IMG/VR virus record: IMGVR_UViG_3300037502_001335
Location: 1 to 23,419 of that record
DNA: 23,419 nucleotides
Direction: 5' to 3' (one strand)
From: a virus
The number at the start of each line of letters is the position of its first letter. The first letter of the stretch is position 1. This document shows, one piece after another, positions 6,582-13,144 of this stretch. Under the pieces are notes generated by a model. It was not told the DNA's origin. It saw only the letters and a program-made list of their open reading frames with translations, and ran no database searches. The position numbers and the translations under genes are program-made.

Positions 6582-6793
6582 CAGTCTTCCCTCAAAAGTT
6601 TCAAAAACCCAATCGCCCCGGCACGGGTCGGTGCTCGGGCTAATACTTCTACGCGGGTTTCGCCAAAGCCGTTTGGGATGTACTCTTTCTTCAGCACCAG
6701 CCAATCGTCTGTGGTCTTGCATATGCCGTACTCAACGGCATACAGTCGGTCAGGATTCCCGAACCACTCGGCTGGGTCTCGGTTGATAGCCAT
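6581..6793 (-). CDS. Hypothetical 70-aa protein
   Basis: MAINRDPAEWFGNPDRLYAVEYGICKTTDDWLVLKKEYIPNGFGETRVEVLARAPTRAGAIGFLKLLRED. Mixed alpha/beta prediction by eye; no family recognised. The start at 6793 follows AGGT and lies 6 bases after the TAG of the upstream gene. Confidence 0.7.
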   Translation of the reverse strand: MAINRDPAEWFGNPDRLYAVEYGICKTTDDWLVLKKEYIPNGFGETRVEVLARAPTRAGAIGFLKLLRED

Positions 6794-6799
6794 CGTTAC

Positions 6800-7042
6800 C
6801 TACCTGCTCGGCTTGCCCGCCAGCTTCGCCATCTGATACATCTGGGTTGACAGCAGGCGCATACTGTACGTTTTGCTGTTGGGGTAAACGTGGTACGTGT
6901 GGTCTGCACCCTCGGCCCCACGCTTTTCCTTCTCGATCCAAACCTCCTCGTAGACTTCTGCCTGCTCAAGCAACTCCACCAGCTTGATACCGCTCTCTCG
7001 GCTAAGAACAACCTTGTGCCAACCCAAGTCAACCACAATCAT
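6800..7042 (-). CDS. Hypothetical 80-aa protein
   Basis: MIVVDLGWHKVVLSRESGIKLVELLEQAEVYEEVWIEKEKR...HTYHVYPNSKTYSMRLLSTQMYQMAKLAGKPSR. The pattern (strand, helix with LVELLEQAE, then strands) suggests a compact alpha/beta protein; no function known. The start at 7042 is supported by GGGG six bases upstream; the longer in-frame extension overlaps the VWA gene and lacks a binding site. It follows the VWA gene by 10 bases and is probably co-translated with it. Confidence 0.7.
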   Translation of the reverse strand: MIVVDLGWHKVVLSRESGIKLVELLEQAEVYEEVWIEKEKRGAEGADHTYHVYPNSKTYSMRLLSTQMYQMAKLAGKPSR

Positions 7043-7052
7043 CTTGATCCCC

Positions 7053-8297
7053 TCAGTCCTTAATATGAATCGTCTTACCGTTGCTTGCGGTAACACCCTC
7101 TGGGCCGTTAACAATGCACCACATAGTAGGCGCAGTCCAATCCGAACCCCAGTCGTTGCCCACGTACCCGTCCGTGAGAATGATGATGCACTCCGGTTCA
7201 ATCTTCTTCTCCTTCAGGTACGTAGATACACATGATGGGCTCGTGCCTCCCCCACCCTTGGGCTTGGTCGAGCTAACAATGTTATGTACATCACCCTCAC
7301 CGTACTGCTCGTGCGCTGCCACCTCACAGTCCCAATAGAGCAAGTCCACCTGCTGCGGGTTGACCTCCTCGGCGATACCCTTGACCTCGGCAAGAAACTC
7401 AGACAACTCTTGGTCGCCAATGCTTCCTGATGTGTCGATAGCCACAACCAAGTGCCCCACCTTCTCACCGATCAGGCTCGGCATATACACACCCGAACTC
7501 AGGAACCTGCGGTTGACCCTGCGCCAGCTACTCGCATCCTTGGCTCGGCAGACAGTCTTGACGAACTCACGCAGCACCTCACGCCAGTTGACCTTGGGCT
7601 CCAACATCTCTTGAAGCATTCGGTCGAGGCCACCTGCGCCACTACCTGCAACCTTCTGGTGAGCGATCTGCCCCTGCCTTATGGCTTGGTCAATGTCACG
7701 GGCAAGCTGCTTCTTTTCTTCCTCGCTCATACCCTTGGCATCGCCCCAATCGTGCTCGTCGAGGCCAGCACTCCCACCGCCGCCATCACCATCGCCCCCC
7801 TCATCACCGCCGCCGCCTCCGCCTCCGCCTCCATCCTTTTGCTCTTGCTTGAGAATGTCGAACACCTGCTTGGCGTTCATGCCACGGAACCTCTCGTCGA
7901 TCAGGCCCATCGGCTTGCCCTTCATGGGCCCGTCAGCAAACCTAGGCATTGAGATAACCTGCTCACTCGGGTCAAGGTCGCGCAGCATCAGGTTAATCAC
8001 GTAGTCACAGGCGGCGTTGGCCAGACGGTGATCCTCATCATGCAGCTTGTTCCACGTAGTCAGATGCCGAAACATCTTGTGCCCAGCCTCGTGGGCCACC
8101 ACAAAGTTAAGCTCGGCCTCCTTTAGCTGCTTGACGAAAGCCCGACCGAACCTATCGTCCCGGCCATTGGTCACTGCTGTTGGGACGCGGTCATCCACAC
8201 TTGTCTTGCCCACCATCAAGATGCCCGAGAGCAGGGCAAACTTGGGGTTACGCATCAGGCTGATCTTGGCCTTCTGCAACTTGCGTTCTTCGTTCAT
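7053..8297 (-). CDS. DUF2201-type metallopeptidase/VWA protein (CobT/ViaA-like partner)
   Basis: 414 residues with two parts. The N-terminal part holds FVVAHEAGHKMFRH with an HExxH zinc-peptidase motif (HEAGH, 69-73), as in DUF2201 N-terminal domains. A very glycine-rich linker (about 156-178) leads to a C-terminal VWA-like domain with MIDAS-type residues DTSGS (288-292), a GGGGT loop (348-352) and LTDGY (374-378). Such proteins usually work with a MoxR-type AAA+ ATPase as a metal-dependent chaperone or insertase; the matching ATPase is at 9054-10130. The ATG at 8297 has AGGAG at spacing 7, and a palindrome copy runs directly into that AGGAG. A further palindrome (7273-7285) is inside the gene. 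Confidence 0.85.
   Translation of the reverse strand: MNEERKLQKAKISLMRNPKFALLSGILMVGKTSVDDRVPTAVTNGRDDRFGRAFVKQLKEAELNFVVAHEAGHKMFRHLTTWNKLHDEDHRLANAACDYVINLMLRDLDPSEQVISMPRFADGPMKGKPMGLIDERFRGMNAKQVFDILKQEQKDGGGGGGGGGDEGGDGDGGGGSAGLDEHDWGDAKGMSEEEKKQLARDIDQAIRQGQIAHQKVAGSGAGGLDRMLQEMLEPKVNWREVLREFVKTVCRAKDASSWRRVNRRFLSSGVYMPSLIGEKVGHLVVAIDTSGSIGDQELSEFLAEVKGIAEEVNPQQVDLLYWDCEVAAHEQYGEGDVHNIVSSTKPKGGGGTSPSCVSTYLKEKKIEPECIIILTDGYVGNDWGSDWTAPTMWCIVNGPEGVTASNGKTIHIKD
7273..7285. repeat. Palindrome copy 5 (CTAACAATGTTAT), intragenic
   Basis: One arm ends in TTAT rather than TTAG. It is read in frame as parts of HNIVS in the VWA domain. Confidence 0.75.
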
Positions 8298-8306
8298 GTC
8301 GTTACT

Positions 8307-8321
8307 CCTAACATTGTTATG
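8307..8321. repeat. Palindrome copy 6, fused to the Shine-Dalgarno of the VWA gene
   Basis: CCTAACATTGTTATG. Read on the minus strand, the terminal AGG of the palindrome is the first part of the AGGAG ribosome binding site of the VWA gene (start 8297). Confidence 0.85.
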
Positions 8322-8351
8322 CCCATCATTCAATCAACAGTTTCAAAAGAA

Positions 8352-8660
8352 TCAGTATTGCTTCTCCTCCTCCGCTGTTAGCAGCATGGATACATACCCC
8401 ACCACAGCTTGATAGTTGTGCCCTTCGTACAGCACCTCACGCGTAAGCTCGTGGTCAGAGGAGGAAAGGCTGCGCCTACCCCAACGTATCAACGCGAACT
8501 GATACATCGGCCCCGTATCGTGCCCAAAAGCTCGTTTGCTTACTTGAAGTTGGTACGAATAGTCGAACTTCTTGAGCTTGTTGAACTTCCACTCAAGCTC
8601 CTCCCATCCGGGAGGGTAGTTCACCCCGTTAATTTGGACGTACATATCCTGCTCACACAT
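8352..8660 (-). CDS. Hypothetical 102-aa protein
   Basis: MCEQDMYVQINGVNYPPGWEELEWKFNKLKKFDYSYQLQVSKRAFGHDTGPMYQFALIRWGRRSLSSSDHELTREVLYEGHNYQAVVGYVSMLLTAEEEKQY. No family recognised. The start is uncertain: ATG 8660 overlaps the upstream gene by 8 bases without a clear Shine-Dalgarno, and ATG 8645 (MYVQING) has only a short AGG close by. Separated from the VWA gene by about 54 bases. Confidence 0.65.
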   Translation of the reverse strand: MCEQDMYVQINGVNYPPGWEELEWKFNKLKKFDYSYQLQVSKRAFGHDTGPMYQFALIRWGRRSLSSSDHELTREVLYEGHNYQAVVGYVSMLLTAEEEKQY

Positions 8661-9042
8661 CCCAGGTGATGCTTCGACTAATGCCCAACATGCATCGGTC
8701 GGGCCCGTCCCGCACCACCTCTATATCGTTGTAGTCCTCACCTATACGGACGAACTCATACGCCCAGAAGGACGCGGGGGTTGCCACGCTTTTACCATCG
8801 AAGAAACTTGTGAACTTGTCCACAAACGCATTGAAGTCCTTCACCTCTGTATAGGACTCGTACCACTTTACATCGTCAACTTCAAACGCATAGCCAGCAG
8901 CGTTAGGGGTGCTAAACCACCGCAGCGCACCGCGCATCCATTCGTCTTTTGAGAAGTTCTCGTCCACAAACAACTTGAGCAGTGCCTCGTTTGCTGGGTC
9001 TGTTGTGTAGAACAGAGCCCCTATATTACTTCGGTATCCCAT
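8653..9042 (-). CDS. Hypothetical 129-aa protein ('MGYRSNIG')
   Basis: 129 residues starting MGYRSNIGALFYTTDPANEALLKLFVDENF. The 'GYRS-x-I/V' opening is a familiar start of small phage proteins with an alpha/beta sandwich-like pattern; no function known. I chose 9042 because GGGGTGG lies upstream at good spacing; ATG 9054 (overlapping the AAA+ stop as TGATG) lacks a binding site. It is translated right after the AAA+ ATPase, so it could be tied to that module. Confidence 0.7.
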   Translation of the reverse strand: MGYRSNIGALFYTTDPANEALLKLFVDENFSKDEWMRGALRWFSTPNAAGYAFEVDDVKWYESYTEVKDFNAFVDKFTSFFDGKSVATPASFWAYEFVRIGEDYNDIEVVRDGPDRCMLGISRSITWDV

Positions 9043-9053
9043 CTTCCACCCCA

Positions 9054-10130
9054 TCACAACAGGTCTTGGTTTTTTGCAACCCACTCGGCGAACGCCTTGG
9101 CGCTGAACGCGATTGACTGCTTGCTCGGGGTACGTGCGATGTTGATTGCAAACACCGCCTGCCACTCGGGGTCGAACCGCTCCAGATACTCCATGAATGG
9201 GTTGATGGTGTCCTTCGTAACCCTAGAGATTGCGCCGAACACCACGATGGCACACGCACCAGGGCTCGACGGCAGCTTGGTGTTCTTCGGGTCTTTGATC
9301 GTCGATTCCCACGTAGGCAGTTGGTCAGCGAACTCGATGTACGCCTGCATGTCACGCGCCGCAGCCTCACCCACTGCGCCGGAGAGCGCAGCGATTACCG
9401 AGTCGGCGTCGTTGAGCTTCCTCGTCCTAACAATGTTCGATGCAGTCTCCAACGAGCGCGGGGAAACAAACGCAGTCTGCGACTTCTTCGGGTTGTAGAT
9501 GTACGGGTTGTCCCCCTGCGCCGCGTCTGTGTACGATGCAAGGGCGTGTGGGTATTGGTTGACCCACGCAAGCACCTCGGCCTCGATACCCTTGTTGATA
9601 CCCCACTCGATCCACTCCTCGGCAGTGGGCTTGCTGATCGTCACCGGGACCAGCCGGTTACGGCTATGTGCTTTGAGGTTGTCACCTACGCCGTCGGTTG
9701 TGAGGTTGCCCGTGAGAAACACGATGGTCTGCCGGGGCCCGTCCTTGGGCAGTGGGTTGTCACCGAGTCGAGGGTTGGCCTTCTCAAGCATCGGGTGCAG
9801 CATGTTCTTCACCGGGTCCGCGCCCTTGGTGAACTCGTCGAGCATGATCAGCAGGGGCTTGCCCTCATGAATCTTGAACCGGGCATTGGGGTAGTAGCGG
9901 GTTGTCTTGGTGTCGTGGTCGATCACCGGCATTGCGATGTCGCCCAGGTCCATGTTGGGTACGTCGATATACGCATACTCGTACCCCAGATCACCAGCGA
10001 TGTTCTCCAGCAGGGAACTCTTGCCGATACCCGGCTCGCCTTGCAACAAGAACCGCGTCTCCGGGTTGGTCTTGATCAAGGTGGCTGCCTGCTTGAGCGT
10101 GATGCGCTTACCGAAAGATACTTCTGACAT
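9054..10130 (-). CDS. MoxR/CobS-like AAA+ ATPase
   Basis: 358 residues. Walker A GEPGIGKSS (31-39), Walker B LLIMLDEF (93-100), sensor-1 region FLTGN (138-142) and a likely arginine-finger segment SRNRL (156-160) define an AAA+ ATPase of the MoxR/CobS/RavA branch. These ATPases form rings that remodel proteins together with VWA partners; the partner here is at 7053-8297. It is the first gene behind the consensus promoter at 10225-10253, with a leader of about 85 bases carrying a palindrome copy. GAGG lies 8 bases before the ATG. A further imperfect palindrome (9427-9439) is in the coding sequence. Which protein it remodels in infection is unknown. Confidence 0.9.
   Translation of the reverse strand: MSEVSFGKRITLKQAATLIKTNPETRFLLQGEPGIGKSSLLENIAGDLGYEYAYIDVPNMDLGDIAMPVIDHDTKTTRYYPNARFKIHEGKPLLIMLDEFTKGADPVKNMLHPMLEKANPRLGDNPLPKDGPRQTIVFLTGNLTTDGVGDNLKAHSRNRLVPVTISKPTAEEWIEWGINKGIEAEVLAWVNQYPHALASYTDAAQGDNPYIYNPKKSQTAFVSPRSLETASNIVRTRKLNDADSVIAALSGAVGEAAARDMQAYIEFADQLPTWESTIKDPKNTKLPSSPGACAIVVFGAISRVTKDTINPFMEYLERFDPEWQAVFAINIARTPSKQSIAFSAKAFAEWVAKNQDLL
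9427..9439. repeat. Palindrome copy 7 (degenerate arm), intragenic
   Basis: CTAACAATGTTCG: one arm is degraded to GTTCG. It encodes NIVR in the AAA+ gene. Confidence 0.6.
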
Positions 10131-10151
10131 TTCTGATTCCTCTGATGTGTG

Positions 10152-10166
10152 CCTAACACTGTTAGG
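10152..10166. repeat. Palindrome copy 8, in the leader of the AAA+ gene
   Basis: CCTAACACTGTTAGG, perfect arms, 21 bases upstream of the ATG of the AAA+ gene and inside its predicted mRNA leader. Confidence 0.9.
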
Positions 10167-10224
10167 CGGGGCTCTAATAAATTGGGGCGGGTTGATTCAT
10201 GCAGGATTTCCCACATGAGCTTAA

Positions 10225-10253
10225 AGTATACCACACTTACTTGACATTGTCAA
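10225..10253 (-). promoter_or_regulatory. Strong sigma70 promoter for the AAA+ operon, with palindrome over the -35
   Basis: Read leftward: TTGACA (10248-10253), a 17-base spacer and TATACT (10225-10230), close to the full consensus. The -35 lies inside a perfect odd palindrome, CTTGACATTGTCAAG (10240-10254; 17 bases with flanking A/T), which would be a natural repressor site. The palindrome also places a TTGACA on the plus strand, followed at 18 bases by TATCAT, so weak rightward transcription is possible. Confidence 0.85.
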
Positions 10254-10266
10254 GTGTTCTTGTCTA

Positions 10267-11259
10267 TCATCCTTTCCGAATGGGTGCCACATACTGCGCG
10301 TACTTCAGGTTAGGCACCTGCCCGACCTCTGTCGTGTACGCCTCGAACGCCTCCTCCGCGTGCTTGCACATGATGACCTTCGTAAACAGTGTCGTTACGG
10401 CCGGTGCCCATATCGCCCGGTACTTGTCTCTCTCGTACTTGATGTTGTTCGCCAGCGGAGAGCAGGTAAGCCACAACGCCGCCTTGTAGAACTTCTCGTG
10501 GTCGTCGCTGCGTATCAACTCTACGAACTCGTCCGAGCGCTCACTGTAGAAGGGGGCTTTGCGCTCCGATATGTCATGCGCCCCAGGCAGCGGGATGTAC
10601 TCCGCGTGGGCATCCCTACCCAGCACAGGATTACCCCGAGGGCCCCGAGGCATCATAGAAACTAACCGCACCCCATCTCCTTTGCGCACGCCGAACGCTT
10701 GTGCGTACTCGTCTATCCCCACTTGGAACGTCTTTACCTCCGGGCTAGTGCGCAGTTTGAGGAACGCCTTGAGGTAGTCGGCGAACTGCTTGTATCGCTT
10801 CCTAACACTGTTAGCCCCCTTGCGGTTAACACGGTATGCGGTGTACGTCTTGGGGTTGAGCGCGACCCACTTGCCCTCTGCGTTTCGCTCAAAGAAATAC
10901 TCACCATGAGGCTCCATGATGTAGCTCTGCCCCCCGATGTGTACCTTCGTGAACGGACCCGAGGATGACGACGATATGTGCAGCACCCGGGACATGAAGC
11001 TGCGGGTCGTGATCGAACTGTAGCCCCCCATCATCAAGCGCATACGCCCGTTAGGGTAGAACGTCACCACGGGAATGGAATAGCACATCAACTCCACACT
11101 GAGGGCATCACCCATGCGGATCGAATACATGTTGTGATCTCTGCGTCGGCCAAGCGGGCGCGTGCCTCTGCCCCTGATCGGTTCGATCTTGTCATGAAAT
11201 GCCTTGGCCTCGGCGTAGGCCCGAAACCCCGGCACATATTGAACTGCTACGTTTCCCAT
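10267..11259 (-). CDS. Hypothetical 330-aa phage protein
   Basis: 330 residues starting MGNVAVQYVPGFRAYAEAKAFHDKIEPIRGRGTRPLGRRRDHNMYSIR. Mostly beta-strand in the N-terminal half, basic helical stretch around KRYKQFADYLKAFLK, and a conserved-looking C-terminus (LWLTCSPLANNIKYERDKY). Proteins like this occur in other phage early regions but no function is established. ATG 11259 has GGAGG at spacing 5; ATG 11262 is too close. It overlaps the stop of the 27-aa microgene (ATGATG), so the two are probably coupled. A palindrome copy (10802-10814) lies inside, encoding ANSV. Confidence 0.75.
   Translation of the reverse strand: MGNVAVQYVPGFRAYAEAKAFHDKIEPIRGRGTRPLGRRRDHNMYSIRMGDALSVELMCYSIPVVTFYPNGRMRLMMGGYSSITTRSFMSRVLHISSSSSGPFTKVHIGGQSYIMEPHGEYFFERNAEGKWVALNPKTYTAYRVNRKGANSVRKRYKQFADYLKAFLKLRTSPEVKTFQVGIDEYAQAFGVRKGDGVRLVSMMPRGPRGNPVLGRDAHAEYIPLPGAHDISERKAPFYSERSDEFVELIRSDDHEKFYKAALWLTCSPLANNIKYERDKYRAIWAPAVTTLFTKVIMCKHAEEAFEAYTTEVGQVPNLKYAQYVAPIRKG
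10801..10815. repeat. Palindrome copy 9 (CCTAACACTGTTAGC), intragenic
   Basis: Core CTAACACTGTTAG at 10802-10814 inside the 330-aa gene; it encodes ANSV, the same peptide as copy 2 in an unrelated gene. Confidence 0.85.
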
Positions 11260-11342
11260 CATGTCCTCCAAACAAAAACATCTAACATTAAGACAATAAC
11301 CGCAACGGTTATGGCTAACCAAAAAACGGGGTCGATTTTCAT
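11259..11342 (-). CDS. 27-aa single-membrane-span microprotein
   Basis: MKIDPVFWLAITVAVIVLMLDVFVWRT: two short charged ends around one hydrophobic helix (about 6-24), typical of a small inner-membrane peptide. Its ATG overlaps the upstream TGA as ATGA (11339-11342) and its TGA overlaps the two candidate ATGs of the 330-aa gene, so it fits exactly into the coupled train. A G-rich stretch (GGATGGGGG) lies about 10 bases upstream. Its 3' end carries the GGAGG of the next gene. An inverted repeat ATAACCG-CAA-CGGTTAT (11296-11312) and a half-copy of the dispersed palindrome lie inside. Function unknown; an antimicrobial, anti-defence or lysis-timing membrane peptide are all possible but speculative. 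Confidence 0.7.
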   Translation of the reverse strand: MKIDPVFWLAITVAVIVLMLDVFVWRT

Positions 11343-11593
11343 TGCGACACTACCCCCATCCCAAACCCCTCGGACTCCATGTCGGGCGGCATCAGTTCCT
11401 CGTAGGGGTTGCCATCAAACATCTTGGCTATGGGGACGAACATCACCTCCCCCTCGTCTGTGCGGTTCAGCGCACAGATAGCCATCACCGGCTTGCCCGT
11501 AGCAGCGTCGGTGCATTCGAGGAGGCACACGTCATTAAGACCTACTGCTTCGAGTAGTGTCTTGAAGTTCTTCTTGTATCCATCAGCGATCAT
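11339..11593 (-). CDS. DUF6117-like small protein
   Basis: 84 residues: MIADGYKKNFKTLLEAVGLNDVCLLECTDAATGKPVMAICALNR...VMFVPIAKMFDGNPYEELMPPD. The pattern (NF-x-TLL-x-A, L-x-ECTDA-x-TG, P-x-A-x-x-x-x-GNPYE-x-x-x-PP) fits the small DUF6117 family known from plasmids and phages of proteobacteria; function unknown. GGAG lies upstream; ATGA overlaps at both ends. Confidence 0.75.
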   Translation of the reverse strand: MIADGYKKNFKTLLEAVGLNDVCLLECTDAATGKPVMAICALNRTDEGEVMFVPIAKMFDGNPYEELMPPDMESEGFGMGVVSQ

Positions 11594-11784
11594 TTGCTTT
11601 CTCCTTCTTCGTAGGTGTCACACGGCAGGCCCACTGCCTCAACCATTTCGTTGTTGTCAATTAGGTCGGCTACTCGCCTAAGTATTGCGATGGCAAGCTG
11701 CGTCTGCGTCACGTCCTCGCCCTCTGGGTGGGTGCTGTTTGATACGCTGAACGCCAGCGTGTAAGCGTGGTTGTAGGTCTTCAT
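11590..11784 (-). CDS. Hypothetical 64-aa protein
   Basis: MKTYNHAYTLAFSVSNSTHPEGEDVTQTQLAIAILRRVADLIDNNEMVEAVGLPCDTYEEGESK. A beta hairpin followed by a helix (TQTQLAIAILRRVADLI) is likely; similar short proteins with 'A-x-x-x-F-x-V-x-S' starts and 'L-x-x-A-x-x-x-R-x-x-x-L' helices are common in phages. Function unknown. Good Shine-Dalgarno (GGAG) and ATGA junctions. Confidence 0.7.
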   Translation of the reverse strand: MKTYNHAYTLAFSVSNSTHPEGEDVTQTQLAIAILRRVADLIDNNEMVEAVGLPCDTYEEGESK

Positions 11785-11972
11785 TTACTCTTCTCCTTCA
11801 CATCAATCTCCTTCACAACAAACGGCAGGTGACCGGCGTGCAGCGTGGCGAGATACGCCTTCACCTCGGCCAGAGTATTGAACTCCTTGCGGGTCAGCAG
11901 GGCAGGGTATGGGGGCACAGTCGGGTCGAACCCAGTGGTGTAGCCCATCACAAAGTACTTCTCGGTTTTCAT
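11781..11972 (-). CDS. Hypothetical 63-aa protein
   Basis: MKTEKYFVMGYTTGFDPTVPPYPALLTRKEFNTLAEVKAYLATLHAGHLPFVVKEIDVKEKSK. Looks like a small beta-alpha-beta domain; no family recognised. AGAAGGAG precedes the ATG, and a palindrome copy (11986-11998) ends just before that Shine-Dalgarno. Confidence 0.7.
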   Translation of the reverse strand: MKTEKYFVMGYTTGFDPTVPPYPALLTRKEFNTLAEVKAYLATLHAGHLPFVVKEIDVKEKSK

Positions 11973-12340
11973 TTGCTTACTCCTTCTAACATTGTTAGTT
12001 CATCGGGGACATCGACCTCGTCTCCAAGTTCACCCATCACATAGCAGCGCATGGCTGCGATCAGGGGCGTGGGGCCGCAAACAATTCCCCAAAACTCAGT
12101 TTCAGTTTCACCCTCCTCTCCTGCCTCCCACTGCTGGTGCGGCAGTCTGTTCCTCACTTTCAACAGACCAATTCCCTTACGATCAATGATCGGCCCGCCA
12201 AACGCCCACTCGGTCGAATACGGGTAACGCACCACGATGTCCCTTATGCTTGGCTTGCCCTCGTATGCGCGAGGGGTTTTAGCAAGGATCACCGCGTAGT
12301 TAAGCGCGTGGCCTGTCAGTTCACTCGTCTTGATCTTCAT
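11969..12340 (-). CDS. ninX-like: NinX/DUF2591-like protein
   Basis: 123 residues: MKIKTSELTGHALNYAVILAKTP, then YSTEWAFGGPIIDRKGIGL, then CGPTPLIAAMRCYVMGELGDEVDVPDEL. The TSELTG-x-AL-x-x-AV start, the S-x-x-W-x-x-GGPII-x-x-x-I box and the GPTPLIAAMRCYV-x-x-x-LG-x-x-V-x-VP end are the hallmarks of the phage NinX (DUF2591) family. Its function is unknown even in lambdoid phages. Its C-terminus (LTML) is encoded by a palindrome copy that also borders the ribosome binding site of the next gene. ATGA overlap with the upstream gene. Confidence 0.85.
   Translation of the reverse strand: MKIKTSELTGHALNYAVILAKTPRAYEGKPSIRDIVVRYPYSTEWAFGGPIIDRKGIGLLKVRNRLPHQQWEAGEEGETETEFWGIVCGPTPLIAAMRCYVMGELGDEVDVPDELTMLEGVSK
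11986..11998. repeat. Palindrome copy 10, next to the Shine-Dalgarno of the 63-aa gene
   Basis: CTAACATTGTTAG. It encodes LTML near the NinX-like C-terminus and is directly followed, on the minus strand, by AAGGAG of the next gene (start 11972). Confidence 0.9.
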
Positions 12341-12633
12341 CCTTCGCTCCTTCTAAACAACAACTCCACGCGGTACACCGGCCCGCGCAGGCCGGTAATG
12401 TCGTCAACCCCGAACTCGTCATAGCCGTCGGTGTCCACCGACTCGTGGGCAAACAGCCACAGGTTGTCGTCGGCATCACGCCAGGATTGCGTCACAGTGC
12501 TTACCCACTCGTCGATCTGCTCCTGCTCACCGTCCTCCAAGCCCGACGCATCACCATTGATCAGATAGGGCAGGGCCCATGCACCTACGCTGTACTCGAT
12601 CTGCTCGAAAGGTATCTGGGTTGTGTTTTTCAT
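12337..12633 (-). CDS. Small conserved phage/plasmid protein (INGDASGL type)
   Basis: 98 residues: MKNTTQIPFEQIEYSVGAWALPYLINGDASGLEDGEQEQIDEWVSTV...HESVDTDGYDEFGVDDITGLRGPVYRVELLFRR. The 'YLINGD-x-SGL-x-x-x-E-x-x-x-ID-x-W' block is a known pattern of short proteins in phages and plasmids (possibly DUF6926); function unknown. It has GGAGG upstream with a palindrome copy directly before it, and ATGA overlaps. Confidence 0.75.
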   Translation of the reverse strand: MKNTTQIPFEQIEYSVGAWALPYLINGDASGLEDGEQEQIDEWVSTVTQSWRDADDNLWLFAHESVDTDGYDEFGVDDITGLRGPVYRVELLFRRSEG

Positions 12634-12935
12634 TTCGTACCCTCCTCTAACATTGTTAGGCTCTCTGCTCTGGGTTGTGTGTCCTTGATGTTCAGGCCCG
12701 CCTTCGTGCGGCGCATCACGCTGAGCACCTCTCCACCATCACGCTCGGCAACGATGGCCAGCCCATACTGACCGAGCACGATCCGCACGGCCATGTTCTT
12801 ACGCGCACCGCGTACCGACGCTGCGTAGCCCATGCTTGCGGGTTTCTTACCGGAGGCATCTGCCTCGGTGAAGTATTGGGTCAGGAAGGGGCGCTTGTGC
12901 CGCCCGTGGGTTTGGTTTTTGTTTCGTGTGCTCAT
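12630..12935 (-). CDS. Hypothetical 101-aa basic protein
   Basis: MSTRNKNQTHGRHKRPFLTQYFTEADASGKKPASMGYAASVRGARKNMAVRIVLGQYGLAIVAERDGGEVLSVMRRTKAGLNIKDTQPRAESLTMLEEGTK. Basic N-terminal tail, then a region with a possible alpha-beta fold (AASVRGARKNMAVRIVLGQYGLAIVAER). No family recognised. Its last residues LTMLEEGTK are encoded by a palindrome plus the next gene's ribosome binding site. GGAGG upstream, ATGA overlap. Confidence 0.7.
   Translation of the reverse strand: MSTRNKNQTHGRHKRPFLTQYFTEADASGKKPASMGYAASVRGARKNMAVRIVLGQYGLAIVAERDGGEVLSVMRRTKAGLNIKDTQPRAESLTMLEEGTK
12647..12659. repeat. Palindrome copy 11, abutting GGAGG of the 98-aa gene
   Basis: CTAACATTGTTAG. On the minus strand it runs straight into AGGAGG (start 12633) while encoding LTML of the upstream gene. 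Confidence 0.9.
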
Positions 12936-13144
12936 TTCGTACCTCCGTTTAACTGCACCACGTCGATGTGGTTCTTCATCCTTGACATGGTTACACCTAC
13001 TGAGATATTCAGTAGTTGGGCAAACGCATACGCTGCGTTGGCCTTGGCCTTGGCCGGTGTTGGGGCCATCGTGTAGTGGCGCAGCACTTCGCCTCGGTTG
13101 TTGAAATGCACCACGTATTTGTTGGTTTGGTCTTTGGCTAACAT
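12932..13144 (-). CDS. Hypothetical 70-aa protein; start codon inside a palindrome
   Basis: MLAKDQTNKYVVHFNNRGEVLRHYTMAPTPAKAKANAAYAFAQLLNISVGVTMSRMKNHIDVVQLNGGTK. A strand region followed by an alanine-rich helix; no family recognised. The ATG is the centre of a palindrome copy (13138-13150), with GAGGG seven bases upstream. The upstream gene's TAA is also in the palindrome (TAACAATG), two bases before the ATG. A longer in-frame reading would overlap the zinc-ribbon gene without a better binding site. Confidence 0.75.
   Translation of the reverse strand: MLAKDQTNKYVVHFNNRGEVLRHYTMAPTPAKAKANAAYAFAQLLNISVGVTMSRMKNHIDVVQLNGGTK

Noticed and set aside
9321-10127. 268-aa plus-strand reading frame opposite the AAA+ ATPase
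   Set aside because: It is exactly antisense to a well-supported ATPase with Walker motifs; its composition (Val, Arg, Leu, His rich) is that of a shadow frame.
10170-10205. Eight-codon leader peptide (MNQPAPIY) after the AAA+ promoter
   Set aside because: It has a start and stop but no proper Shine-Dalgarno and no attenuator-like hairpin with a T run; not distinguishable from chance.
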